Below are positions 1-8,857 of a DNA stretch of 62,655 nt, one piece after another. The notes under the pieces were generated by a model. The model was not told the origin of the DNA. It worked only from the letters and a program-made list of their open reading frames with translations, and did not search any database. Position 1 is the stretch's first letter. Each line of letters opens with the position of its first letter. The stretch is from Acidimicrobiia bacterium (lineage in GTDB: Bacteria > Actinomycetota > Acidimicrobiia > Spongiisociales > UBA5794): contig JAOZRW010000009.1 of NCBI GenBank assembly GCA_029939995.1, forward strand, positions 698 through 63,352. The letters are read 5' to 3'. A program made the position numbers and the translations under genes.

Positions 1-66
1 CCCCCCGGGGTGGGGGGGGGGGCGACTCTACGGAGGGTGAAACCTCCGGGTGGTTGGACGTCCGGT

Positions 67-1119
67 CTACGCAGCAGCCTTCTCTTCTTCGTCCTCCTCG
101 GGCTTGTATACCCAGACGTAGTAGATGCCACCGATGATCCCAATGGCTCCCACCAAGATGAGGAGCAGCGGGATGTAGGTGCCGAACATGTTGAGCTGGC
201 TGATCGCGTCGTTCGCCTCATTGATCGCGTCCGTCACGGAAGCAGGCGACGTCACGTACTCGAGATGCTGAACCTCGGTCAACGGGACCGGGCCCGGCGC
301 GCCGGGGACCGTGAGAGCAGCCGCACGGGACTCCATCACGTGGATATCGATCAGCATGCCGGTCGTCGGCTCGACCCAGTAGGTCTTGTCGAACTGGAAC
401 GTGTAGGTCAACGGAACCGGATCCGGCATCGCTTCGAGGACCGGTCCGAGTTGCGCCATCGTCTCATCCGGAAGGCCGAGCGACGCGGCGAGCTGTCCCA
501 GCAGTTCCTTCGGCAGGGCCGGAGGGAACTGAGCGAGGAGCTCGGGATCGACGATGACGTCGGGACCCGAAGCCCCGTGGTACCTGTACGTGTTGATCCC
601 GGCGTGCTCTTCCTCTCCCTCGTAGGCGAGGACGACCGTCTGCTGTGTGTCGCCGTTCCATCCGATGTAGTCCCGTCCCTCGGATCCGATCGGCCATCCG
701 ATGACGATCCCTTCACGCGGCGTGATGCGGACGTCGCCCGAGAAATCCTCGATCGAATCCATCGTCGTACGGTCGATCGCATAGATACTCAGAGACTCGG
801 CCAGCGGTCCCTGCGGAGAGCTCATCACCGCGTGGTCCGAGACGATGGCCCCGTTGTTCCCGCCGACCTCGAGGGTCTTGACCGTACGCTCGATCGTGAC
901 CGGGATGTTCTTCAGGAACAGGTTCCCCAGATCACCGGTCTCGAGCGCGGCCGCGTTCATCATCACGGCGAGTTCGCCTTCGTAGTTCCGGGTGCTGTCG
1001 ACGTCGGCGGGGAACTTTGCCTGGCCGGGAAGAACCACGTACTTGACTCCGAGACCTGCAAGCAGCAGGACCACTCCGAGCACCAGAATCGTGATGCCTA
1101 TACCTTTGTTTTTGCCCAT
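67..1119 (-). CDS. DUF3068 / PorA-family-like membrane protein
   Basis: Translation MGKNKGIGITILVLGVVLLLAGLGVKYVVLPGQAKFPADVDSTRNYEG... has an N-terminal TM, a large extracytoplasmic region and a C-terminal TM (LLLILVGAIGIIGGIYYVWVYKPEEDEEE), the DUF3068 layout. Start taken at the ATG preceded by ggaagtggag. Confidence 0.75.
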   Translation of the reverse strand: MGKNKGIGITILVLGVVLLLAGLGVKYVVLPGQAKFPADVDSTRNYEGELAVMMNAAALETGDLGNLFLKNIPVTIERTVKTLEVGGNNGAIVSDHAVMSSPQGPLAESLSIYAIDRTTMDSIEDFSGDVRITPREGIVIGWPIGSEGRDYIGWNGDTQQTVVLAYEGEEEHAGINTYRYHGASGPDVIVDPELLAQFPPALPKELLGQLAASLGLPDETMAQLGPVLEAMPDPVPLTYTFQFDKTYWVEPTTGMLIDIHVMESRAAALTVPGAPGPVPLTEVQHLEYVTSPASVTDAINEANDAISQLNMFGTYIPLLLILVGAIGIIGGIYYVWVYKPEEDEEEKAAA

Positions 1120-1322
1120 GTGTACTCCACTTCCGTCGCTTATCCGTCTCGGTATTGTCTCTACGCTCACTGACGTTAGTCCGTCGGAGAGGAGGCTTCG
1201 CTGATGGGATCTCGCAGTGACGCACATGCCCCCGGCACGAGCCTGTTCGTCGGCGGAGCTATCCGACGGGCTGTATCGGTCAGACCCTGCGACAATGACG
1301 GCTCCACAACGAAAGAGCCTTG

Positions 1323-2342
1323 ATGTCCGGGAACAGCATGTTCAGCCTCACCGACGTTGCGATCGTGTCGATCGCGCACGTCACCGCACCGGAGGTCATC
1401 CCCTCATCTCGGTTCGATGAGATCCTGTCCAAGATGTACAGCCGGACCGGGGCCCAGCCGGGTCTGCTCGAGAGCCTCGCGGGAATCGAGGAACGTCGCT
1501 GGTGGCCGGAGGGGTATCTCTTCACCGATGCGGCTGCAGCGGCGGGAGCGAAAGCCCTCGAGGACAGCGGCGTCCGGACCGACCAGATCGGCCTCCTCAT
1601 CGATACGTCGGTCTGCCGGGACCGGCTCGAACCGTCGTCCGCGGTGACCGTCCATCACGCCCTCGACCTTCCCAGTTGGTGCACGAGCTTCGACCTATCG
1701 AACGCGTGCCTCGGCTTCGTCAGCGCCATGCAGGTTGCCGGCAACATGATCGACGGCGGTCAGATCGACTACGCGCTGATCGTGGACGGCGAAGGCAGCC
1801 GGCAGCTTCAGGAGGCGACACTCGAACGGCTCGCCGGTGAAGACTCGACACTGGCGGATCTGTTCGCCGAGTTCGCTTCGCTGACGGTCGGATCCGGCGG
1901 CGCCGCCGCCGTGGTCGGACGGCACTCTGAGAATCCGGGCAGCCACAAGATCGTCGGCGGGATCTCGCGGGCCGACACCAGCCACCATGCCCTGTGCGTG
2001 GGAGACCTGGATCGGATGCGGACCGACACGAAGTCACTGCTCGACGCCGGCCTGCAGCTCTCGAAGGTCGCGTGGATCGACGCCGAGGAGCTCGGGTGGC
2101 TCGACGCAGATCGCTACATCATCCACCAGGTGTCCCAGGTGCACACCCGCATGCTCTGCGAGTATCTGGGCATCGATCAGACGAAAGTACCGCTCACGTT
2201 CCCGACACTCGGAAACGTCGGCCCGGCATCGATCCCCATCACCCTGTCGATGGAGGCCGAGTCACTGAAGGCGGGCGACAAGGTCCTGCTCCTCGGCATC
2301 GGCTCCGGACTCAACACATCGGCCGTCGAACTGACCTGGTGA
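1323..2342 (+). CDS. oleA: OleA-like thiolase / 3-oxoacyl-ACP synthase III family protein (head-to-head acyl-CoA condensation)
   Basis: KAS III-like fold with active-site Cys context SNACLGFVSAMQ and C-terminal GIGSGLNTSAVELTW. Immediately followed by OleB-OleC and OleD homologues. Confidence 0.85.
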   Translation: MSGNSMFSLTDVAIVSIAHVTAPEVIPSSRFDEILSKMYSRTGAQPGLLESLAGIEERRWWPEGYLFTDAAAAAGAKALEDSGVRTDQIGLLIDTSVCRDRLEPSSAVTVHHALDLPSWCTSFDLSNACLGFVSAMQVAGNMIDGGQIDYALIVDGEGSRQLQEATLERLAGEDSTLADLFAEFASLTVGSGGAAAVVGRHSENPGSHKIVGGISRADTSHHALCVGDLDRMRTDTKSLLDAGLQLSKVAWIDAEELGWLDADRYIIHQVSQVHTRMLCEYLGIDQTKVPLTFPTLGNVGPASIPITLSMEAESLKAGDKVLLLGIGSGLNTSAVELTW

Positions 2343-4909
2343 AGCCCGGAGCTGCCGCGCCCGCGGAACTGCCGCCGCCAGGCCTCGACGGCCTCGAACC
2401 TCGTTGGTCCCGGCTGGTCACGACGCCGACGCTCGACGGTGTCGGCCGGACCTGGCACGTGCTCGACAACCGGACGGACGACCCGATCGTCACGTTGCTT
2501 TGCGTGCACGGCAACCCGACATGGTCCTATCTGTGGCGAGATCTGCTTGCCCGGGCACCCTCGAACGTGCGCGTCGTCGCCGTCGATCAGCTCGACATGG
2601 GATTCTCGGAGCGGACCGGCACGGTTCGCCGACTCGCCCAGCGCATCGACGACCTCGAGGCGCTCACCGACGAACTGGGCCTCACAGGCCCGGTCGTCAC
2701 CGTGGCCCACGACTGGGGCGGGCCGATAGCGCTCGGGTGGGCCGAGCGGCACGTCGATCAAGTGACCGGCGTCGTGCTCATGAACACCGCCGTTCACCAA
2801 CCGGAGGAGTCGCACGCTCCCGGGATCATCCGCCTGGTCAGGGCCCCCGGCGTGCTGCGCAGGGTATGTGAGACGACGCCGATCTTCGTGCGGGGAACGA
2901 TGGCGCTCACCCACCCGCGAGTTCCCCGCCCGGTACGGGAGGCATACGAAGCACCGTACCGGAGCGCCGATCGACGCGCCGCGATCACCGCCTTCGTCGA
3001 AGACATCCCTCTCGACGACCGACATCCCAGCCAGTGGGTTCTCGACCGGGTAGCGGCGGACCTCGATCTGCTCGCCGACATCCCCGTTCTACTGCTTTGG
3101 GGCCCCGCAGACCCGGTGTTCTCCGACCTGTATCTCAGGGATCTCGCCGAACGGCTCCCACAGGCAGAGATCCATCGGTTCATCGGCGCCGGGCACCTGA
3201 CGCCGGAGGACGCAGACGTGGCGTCCGCCGTGTTCGCATGGATCGGCCGCAGCGACGAGTCTGCCCCCCCTCCGACACCGGAAGAGAAACGCGTCCCGAT
3301 GTGGGCCAAGATCGATCGCCGGGCCGACGAAGAGGGCGTCGCGATCGTCGAGATGGGGAAGGACGGGCAGCAGACATCCAGGACGTTCAGCGAGTTCGCC
3401 GTCGACGTCCATCGCGTCGCCGCCGGCCTGTCCCTCTTCGGTGTGGAGAAGGGCGACCGGGTGGCGTTGCTCGTGCCACCGGGTATCGACCTCGCCGTCT
3501 GCCTGTATGCCTGTTGGAGGATGGGGGCGGTCGTGGTAGTCGCCGATGCCGGGCTCGGGGCTCGCGGCATGAGCAAAGCGATGGCGAGCGCCAACCCTGC
3601 CTATCTGATCGGAAACACCCGGGCGCTGGCGGCCGCCCGGGCCATGCGATGGCCCGGCATCAAGATCTCGACCGAACCGGTCGGCAACGGCCGCAGGAGA
3701 CTGCTCCACGCGGAGACGACCCTCGACGACCTGAGGGCGTCCGGCGAGGACGCGCCGGAACCCACGGCCCCGGGGTCGGGGGACGTCGGTGCGGTGGGGT
3801 TCACGTCGGGGGCCACCGGCCCGGCGAAAGGCGTCGTCTACCGGCATCACCAGCTCGAAGCGCAGCGCGACGCGCTGATCGATCTCTACGGCATCGGTCC
3901 CGACGACAGCTTCGTCGCGGCATTCGGCCCGTTCGCCCTTCTCGGGCCGGCCCTCGGCATCCCGTCCGTCGTACCGGAGATGAAGGTCACGGAACCGGGG
4001 AGCCTGAGCGCCACAGCCCTTGCGGAGGCGGCGCGCTCGGTCGACGCGACCCTCGTGTTCGCCTCACCCGCCGCGCTGACGAACGTCGTTCGAACCGCCG
4101 GGAAGATGTCGGCGGATCAGATAGCGGTGCTCCGAAGGGCCAGGCTCCTGATGTCTGCGGGTGCTCCGGTGCGGGCTTCGGTGCTCCGATCCATGACCGG
4201 GATCATGCCCGACGCCGAGATGCACACGCCGTACGGGATGACGGAGGTACTGCCGGTCGCCGACATCAGCCTGACCGAGATCGAGCACCTGCCCGGGGGC
4301 GAGGGAGTCTGCGTCGGCCATCCGGTCCCCGGCGTCGACGTGGCGATCAGCAGTCTCGACGAACGAGGCGTCGCCGCCGGCGAACTCAGCGACGAACCCT
4401 TCGTCGTCGGCGAAGTGTGCATCCGGGCGCCGCACATGCGAGACGGCTACGACAACCTCTGGGTGACGGAGAACGACGCATCGCGGCCGGAAGGCTGGCA
4501 CCGAAGCGGCGACGTCGGCCACCTCGACGCCGACGGGAGGCTCTGGATCGAGGGGCGTATCGGACACGTCGTGACGACGCCTTCGGGCCCGGTCACGCCG
4601 GTGGGGATCGAGCATGCGGTCGCCGACCTTCCCGAGGTCGCCCTCGCGGCCGTCGTCGGCGTCGGACCTCCCGGTACCCAGCGGGTCATCGTCGTGCTGG
4701 AACCCGTCGACCGGGTGCCCCGTTCGCGTCTCGCCGATGAGGGTCTGTCCGACCGTGTCAGAGCCTGCGCCGACTCGGTGGACGTCTCCGCCGTTCTCGT
4801 GGTTCCGGAGATTCCCGTGGACAAGCGTCACAATTCCAAGATCGACCGAACGCGGATCGCTCGCTGGGCCGAACGCGTGCTCGGGGGCGGTCGGATGGGC
4901 CCGATATGA
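2339..4909 (+). CDS. oleBC: OleBC fusion: alpha/beta-hydrolase (beta-lactone decarboxylase) plus AMP-ligase-like beta-lactone synthetase
   Basis: GTG start overlaps the oleA stop by 4 bp. N-terminal haloalkane-dehalogenase-like domain (CVHGNPTWSYLWRDLL, nucleophile AHDWGG, GAGHLTPEDA). C-terminal ANL-family domain (GFTSGATGPAKGV, YGMTEVLP, HRSGDVGHLDADGRLWIEGR). Confidence 0.85.
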   Translation: MKPGAAAPAELPPPGLDGLEPRWSRLVTTPTLDGVGRTWHVLDNRTDDPIVTLLCVHGNPTWSYLWRDLLARAPSNVRVVAVDQLDMGFSERTGTVRRLAQRIDDLEALTDELGLTGPVVTVAHDWGGPIALGWAERHVDQVTGVVLMNTAVHQPEESHAPGIIRLVRAPGVLRRVCETTPIFVRGTMALTHPRVPRPVREAYEAPYRSADRRAAITAFVEDIPLDDRHPSQWVLDRVAADLDLLADIPVLLLWGPADPVFSDLYLRDLAERLPQAEIHRFIGAGHLTPEDADVASAVFAWIGRSDESAPPPTPEEKRVPMWAKIDRRADEEGVAIVEMGKDGQQTSRTFSEFAVDVHRVAAGLSLFGVEKGDRVALLVPPGIDLAVCLYACWRMGAVVVVADAGLGARGMSKAMASANPAYLIGNTRALAAARAMRWPGIKISTEPVGNGRRRLLHAETTLDDLRASGEDAPEPTAPGSGDVGAVGFTSGATGPAKGVVYRHHQLEAQRDALIDLYGIGPDDSFVAAFGPFALLGPALGIPSVVPEMKVTEPGSLSATALAEAARSVDATLVFASPAALTNVVRTAGKMSADQIAVLRRARLLMSAGAPVRASVLRSMTGIMPDAEMHTPYGMTEVLPVADISLTEIEHLPGGEGVCVGHPVPGVDVAISSLDERGVAAGELSDEPFVVGEVCIRAPHMRDGYDNLWVTENDASRPEGWHRSGDVGHLDADGRLWIEGRIGHVVTTPSGPVTPVGIEHAVADLPEVALAAVVGVGPPGTQRVIVVLEPVDRVPRSRLADEGLSDRVRACADSVDVSAVLVVPEIPVDKRHNSKIDRTRIARWAERVLGGGRMGPI

Positions 4910-5877
4910 GGGTCCTCGTCACCGGCTCGACGAGCTTGATCGGTCGACACGTCGTCCGCCGCCTCCTCGAGCGCGGCGATACCGTGTGGACGCTCCAGCG
5001 AAGGCCGGGCGATGAACCCGGCGTCGTCGAGCATCTCGGTGACGTCACCGATCGGTCCACGGTGGAACGTGCCGTGGAAAGGGCCGAAGCCGTCATCCAC
5101 CTCGCAGCGCACGTGGCGGCGACCGGCCCATGGTCCCGATTCGCGACGACGAATATCGAAGGGACGCGCAACGTCACCGAGGCCGCGGCGAGCGCCGGCG
5201 TCGGCCGGTTCATCCACGTCTCGTCACCCTCCGTCGCACACGGCGGCGCATCCCTCGTCGGCGCGGCGGCCGAACCGGCCGATCCCGGGAACGCCCACGG
5301 GCCGTACGCGAGGAGCAAGGCCATGGCCGAGATCGTCGCGCTCGATGCCGGGTCGTCGGTGATGCCGGTCGTCGCCGTCCGCCCCCACCTCGTGTGGGGC
5401 CCCGGCGACACACAGCTCATCGGACGGATCGTGGACCGTGCCCGCTCCGGAAGGTTGGCGATCGTGGGAACGGGTGCTGCGCTGATCGACACCACGTACA
5501 TCGACAACGCCGCCGATGCGCTCGTCGCGGCGCTCGATCACGCCCCGTCGATCGGAACCAGGGCACTCGTCGTGACGAACGGCCAGCCGCGGCCGGTTCG
5601 CGAGATCATCGATCGGATCGTCGCAGCGGCCGGACTCGAGCCGCCGCGGATCACGGTCCCGTACCGGGTTGCACACGCCGGCGGTCGGATCGTCGAGCAG
5701 ATCTGGGACCGACGCGGCCGTGACGACGATCCGCCGATGACGTCGTTCCTGGCGGAGCAACTGGGCACGGCCCACTGGTTCGATCAGCGTGAGACCCGTC
5801 GAGTGCTCCAGTGGGAGCCCGAGGTGAGCCTCAACGAGGGATTCCGGCGCCTTCGCACCTGGTTCGAATCGACCTAG
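4906..5877 (+). CDS. oleD: OleD-like NAD(P)-dependent epimerase/dehydratase (extended SDR; beta-keto acid reductase)
   Basis: Rossmann start MRVLVTGSTSLIGRHVVRRLL; extended SDR; start overlaps the oleBC stop by 4 bp. Confidence 0.82.
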   Translation: MRVLVTGSTSLIGRHVVRRLLERGDTVWTLQRRPGDEPGVVEHLGDVTDRSTVERAVERAEAVIHLAAHVAATGPWSRFATTNIEGTRNVTEAAASAGVGRFIHVSSPSVAHGGASLVGAAAEPADPGNAHGPYARSKAMAEIVALDAGSSVMPVVAVRPHLVWGPGDTQLIGRIVDRARSGRLAIVGTGAALIDTTYIDNAADALVAALDHAPSIGTRALVVTNGQPRPVREIIDRIVAAAGLEPPRITVPYRVAHAGGRIVEQIWDRRGRDDDPPMTSFLAEQLGTAHWFDQRETRRVLQWEPEVSLNEGFRRLRTWFEST

Positions 5878-5885
5878 CCGCCCGA

Positions 5886-7868
5886 TCAACCGCCGTCGGA
5901 CCCGCCGGCAGCCGTCGTCGTCGTTGTGCTCGCCGGGGGCTCCGTTGTCGTCGTGGTTGTGGTGGTTGTTGTCGTCGTCGTTGTAGACGTCGTGCTCGTG
6001 GGGGCTTCCGTTGTCGTCGTGGTTTCCTCGGGCACCGTCGTCGTGGTGGTCGTCGGCGGGACCGTTGTCGTCACGGTCGTCGGGGGAGCGGTGCACCGGG
6101 CCGAGCCGGAGACCGTCTTGCACGACGCAACCTGGATCTTCTTCGCACTGCCCCGGTATCGCCACGTGAACGGCTCGCGAACGACCGTGCCGTCCGGGTA
6201 GGTGATGACCCGGGTCACAGTCACCGTCCATCCCTGCGATCCGCGGCTCACGACCTTCTCGGTCCCTGGGCTGAGGGCCGGGTTCTCTTCGTAGATGACC
6301 CTCGGCTCGGTGAAGTTGCGACGCTCCGATCGCTCCGACGTGACCTTCAGGCCGCCGTTGTTCCCGAAGAACTTCACGGTGATCGTCGACGATGTGTGCG
6401 CCGTCTTGATGATGACGGGGGCGTTCGAGTTGTTCCGGAACACGACGTCTGGCTTGGGATACCCGAGCGTCGCCTCACGACCTTCCGGGTACTTCGAGAA
6501 GTAGATGCTGTGCGGCTGGTGCTCGACGTCCTCGTACCCGCCGAAGAACACGGCGTTGAAGAACGTCGTGCCGAACTGGCTGACCCCGCCGCCGACGTTC
6601 GTGGGGCTGTCGCAGCAGTAGACCTCGCCGTTGATGATGGCTCCGTCGCGCAGATACCCCTTCGCTTCTGTGCGTCTCCCGACGGCCTGGTTGATCGAGA
6701 ACGTCTCTCCCGGCCACACGATCATCCCGTCGACGGTGTCGGCCATGCGTTGGATGTTCTTCACCCGGTTCCTTCCCGGTGTCCGCGTGGTGAACTCCGA
6801 GACGAGAGTGAGCGGGCCCCAGGCTTCGACGTCCTCGGCGGTGATCCTCGGTTCGACGTCGTCCACGATCGGGAGGTCGCCGCGGCCGCCGTCGGCTGCG
6901 GCTTCCTGAATCGCGGAGGCCAGCGATTCGACGTCGACCCGCGTCCCGTTCTTCGGGGGAGTGATGGTGACGCGATTCGTCGCGACGCTCGCGTCGAGTT
7001 TCACCTCGACCGGGGGCTGTTCGAAGTCGGCCAGGCGGGACTCGAGAGATGCGGTGAGAACCTCCGGGTTCAACCCGACGTCGATCCGGGGCGTGCCGTC
7101 CGTGATGAAGTCGATCGTCACGGCGGAGGCCAGCTCATCGCGCGCTACCACGAGCGTGTAGTCGTAGTCGGCGTTGGTGAGGATGACGGGTTTGTCGATC
7201 AGTGATTCGATGGAGGTTGCAGCCGCGTCCAGGTCGGCCGCGGAGAACGCCGGGGGTCGGTCGATGAGAGGGAGGTCGGTCTGATCGCGCCGGTCGGACA
7301 CGAGCGTCGTCTGGACGATCTCGCGAGCAGCCTCCCGGTCGATACGCAGCCCGGGCCTCGGATAGTCGACGCGGACGCTTCCGTCGACGATCGAGATGTC
7401 GCCGTCGAAGGCCGGCTCGGCGATCGCCGCACGTTCCCACTGATCGAGATAGGCGTCGATCGCTTCGCCGTTGATCGTCACCGCGACCGGGATGTCGAGT
7501 GTCGTCGAGAAGCTCCGCATCCACGGGATGAGGCCTGAGACCACGCCGTGATCGGCTTCGGCAACGGCGACGGACAAGGCCGAATCGACGTCGGTGTCCA
7601 ACCCGACGTCGGCCGGGTCGAGTTGGAACTCTCTTCCGTTGACCACGAAGACGGCCGGGTCGGCGTAGCGCTCGTTCTCGTAGGAACGGATGACGGTCAG
7701 GGCCTCGTCGGGAGGTAGGCCGGCGACGTCGACTCCCGCGATCGATACGTTGCGGGGGAGCGTGCCGTCGTGGACCGAATGGTCGACCAGGTACACGGCC
7801 ATCGGGAGCATGAGGATGACGAGGGGCGCGAGGATCATCAGAACGATTCGTCCGGCTTTCGATGACAT
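5886..7868 (-). CDS. VanW family protein with YoaR-like putative peptidoglycan-binding domains and a Thr-rich C-terminal tail
   Basis: N-terminal TM, repeated SVRVDYPRPGLRIDREAA-type segments, VanW core (FSINQAVGRRTEAKGYLRDGAIINGEVYCCDSPTNVGGGVSQFGTTFFNAVFFGG), tail ...TSTTTTTTTTTTTTTTEPPASTTTTTAAGGSDGG. Confidence 0.85.
   Translation of the reverse strand: MSSKAGRIVLMILAPLVILMLPMAVYLVDHSVHDGTLPRNVSIAGVDVAGLPPDEALTVIRSYENERYADPAVFVVNGREFQLDPADVGLDTDVDSALSVAVAEADHGVVSGLIPWMRSFSTTLDIPVAVTINGEAIDAYLDQWERAAIAEPAFDGDISIVDGSVRVDYPRPGLRIDREAAREIVQTTLVSDRRDQTDLPLIDRPPAFSAADLDAAATSIESLIDKPVILTNADYDYTLVVARDELASAVTIDFITDGTPRIDVGLNPEVLTASLESRLADFEQPPVEVKLDASVATNRVTITPPKNGTRVDVESLASAIQEAAADGGRGDLPIVDDVEPRITAEDVEAWGPLTLVSEFTTRTPGRNRVKNIQRMADTVDGMIVWPGETFSINQAVGRRTEAKGYLRDGAIINGEVYCCDSPTNVGGGVSQFGTTFFNAVFFGGYEDVEHQPHSIYFSKYPEGREATLGYPKPDVVFRNNSNAPVIIKTAHTSSTITVKFFGNNGGLKVTSERSERRNFTEPRVIYEENPALSPGTEKVVSRGSQGWTVTVTRVITYPDGTVVREPFTWRYRGSAKKIQVASCKTVSGSARCTAPPTTVTTTVPPTTTTTTVPEETTTTTEAPTSTTSTTTTTTTTTTTTTTEPPASTTTTTAAGGSDGG
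5905..6085 (-). repeat. Low-complexity trinucleotide tract encoding the Thr-rich tail of the VanW protein
   Basis: Long run of GTNGTN/CGTCGT on the + strand (gtcgtcgtggttgtggtggttgttgtcgtcgtcgtt...). Confidence 0.85.
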
Positions 7869-7935
7869 CGTGCTCCTTTCCCTCTCTGGCAACGACCCGA
7901 AGGTGAGAGATGGAGAATATCCGCCGGAGCGGGTA

Positions 7936-7957
7936 ACGATCCGGCCGTCCGGATCGT
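7936..7957 (-). terminator. Putative terminator hairpin downstream of the FTR1 permease gene (no U-tract)
   Basis: Perfect 9-bp stem ACGATCCGG-ccgt-CCGGATCGT just past the stop codon at 7960. Confidence 0.45.
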
Positions 7958-7959
7958 CG

Positions 7960-8796
7960 TCAGACGGTGGCGTCTTCGCTCCGCGGGGATGGGGCGACGG
8001 GGGCGGTCATCTTCAAGAACAGGACCAGAACGGGCACGAGATACGCCAGGTAGGCGACGGCCATCAGGAGCGATGGGGCGGGCGTCCACCCGAAGAGGCT
8101 CTTCAGGAATCGCCCGACGGCGTCCGTGGACGGATCGAGAATCCCGAGATCCCACACGTGCTCGCTCAGCGTCGGTATCACCCCGAGCTCCTGGAACTCG
8201 TGCACGCCTTTCGAGACGAGACCGGCGGCGAACACGATGATCAGGGCTCCCGTGAAACGGAAGAACGAGCGGAGATCGATGCGGGTGCTGCCGGCGTAGA
8301 AGAGGGCTCCGATGGCGATCGCTGCGAGCAGGCCGGCGATTCCCCCGATGAGCTGTGTTCCGGACGATCCGTCCCCGACGGTCGTGGAGATGAGGAAGAG
8401 CGACGATTCGATCCCTTCCCGAACCACCGCCACGAATGCGAGCGTCGCGAGAGCTGTGGCGCCTCCCGCCGCCAGTGCCGTGTCCACCTGCGAATGGAGG
8501 CGACCCTTGATCGAACGGGCCTGCCGGGCCATCCAGAAGATCATCCACGTGAGCAACCCTGCAGCGGACCACGCGATGACTCCCTCGGTGAACTGCTCGG
8601 CGGAGCCTTCGAGGCCGCCGAGGGTTGTCCACAACACGATCCCCACGGCGATGGAAACGAGGATCGCCGCGATCGCTCCCGCCCACACCCAGCGCGCCTC
8701 GCTCCGACGGTCGAGGCGATTGAGGTACCCGAGAAGGATCGCGACGATGATCGCCGCCTCGACGCCTTCACGAAGCATCACGAGGAACGCGGACAC
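7960..8796 (-). CDS. FTR1 family high-affinity iron permease
   Basis: Seven-TM pattern with two REGxE motifs (MLREGVEAAIIVA and VVREGIESSLFLI), typical of FTR1/EfeU. Confidence 0.85.
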   Translation of the reverse strand: MSAFLVMLREGVEAAIIVAILLGYLNRLDRRSEARWVWAGAIAAILVSIAVGIVLWTTLGGLEGSAEQFTEGVIAWSAAGLLTWMIFWMARQARSIKGRLHSQVDTALAAGGATALATLAFVAVVREGIESSLFLISTTVGDGSSGTQLIGGIAGLLAAIAIGALFYAGSTRIDLRSFFRFTGALIIVFAAGLVSKGVHEFQELGVIPTLSEHVWDLGILDPSTDAVGRFLKSLFGWTPAPSLLMAVAYLAYLVPVLVLFLKMTAPVAPSPRSEDATV

Positions 8797-8823
8797 GGTT
8801 GGAGGTCTTTCGGTCGCCTACCT

Positions 8824-8851
8824 GATTACCACTACGACGCTAGTGGTAATC
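8824..8851. promoter_or_regulatory. Perfect 11-bp inverted repeat, candidate operator or intergenic hairpin upstream of the FTR1 gene
   Basis: GATTACCACTA-cgacgc-TAGTGGTAATC, about 28 bp upstream of the FTR1 start (8796) and 7 bp past the stop of the preceding gene (8858). Confidence 0.55.
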
Positions 8852-8857
8852 GTCGGT

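Noticed and set aside
5905-6085. CRISPR-like or tandem repeat array
   Set aside because: It is a coding Thr-codon tract; no spacer/repeat periodicity.
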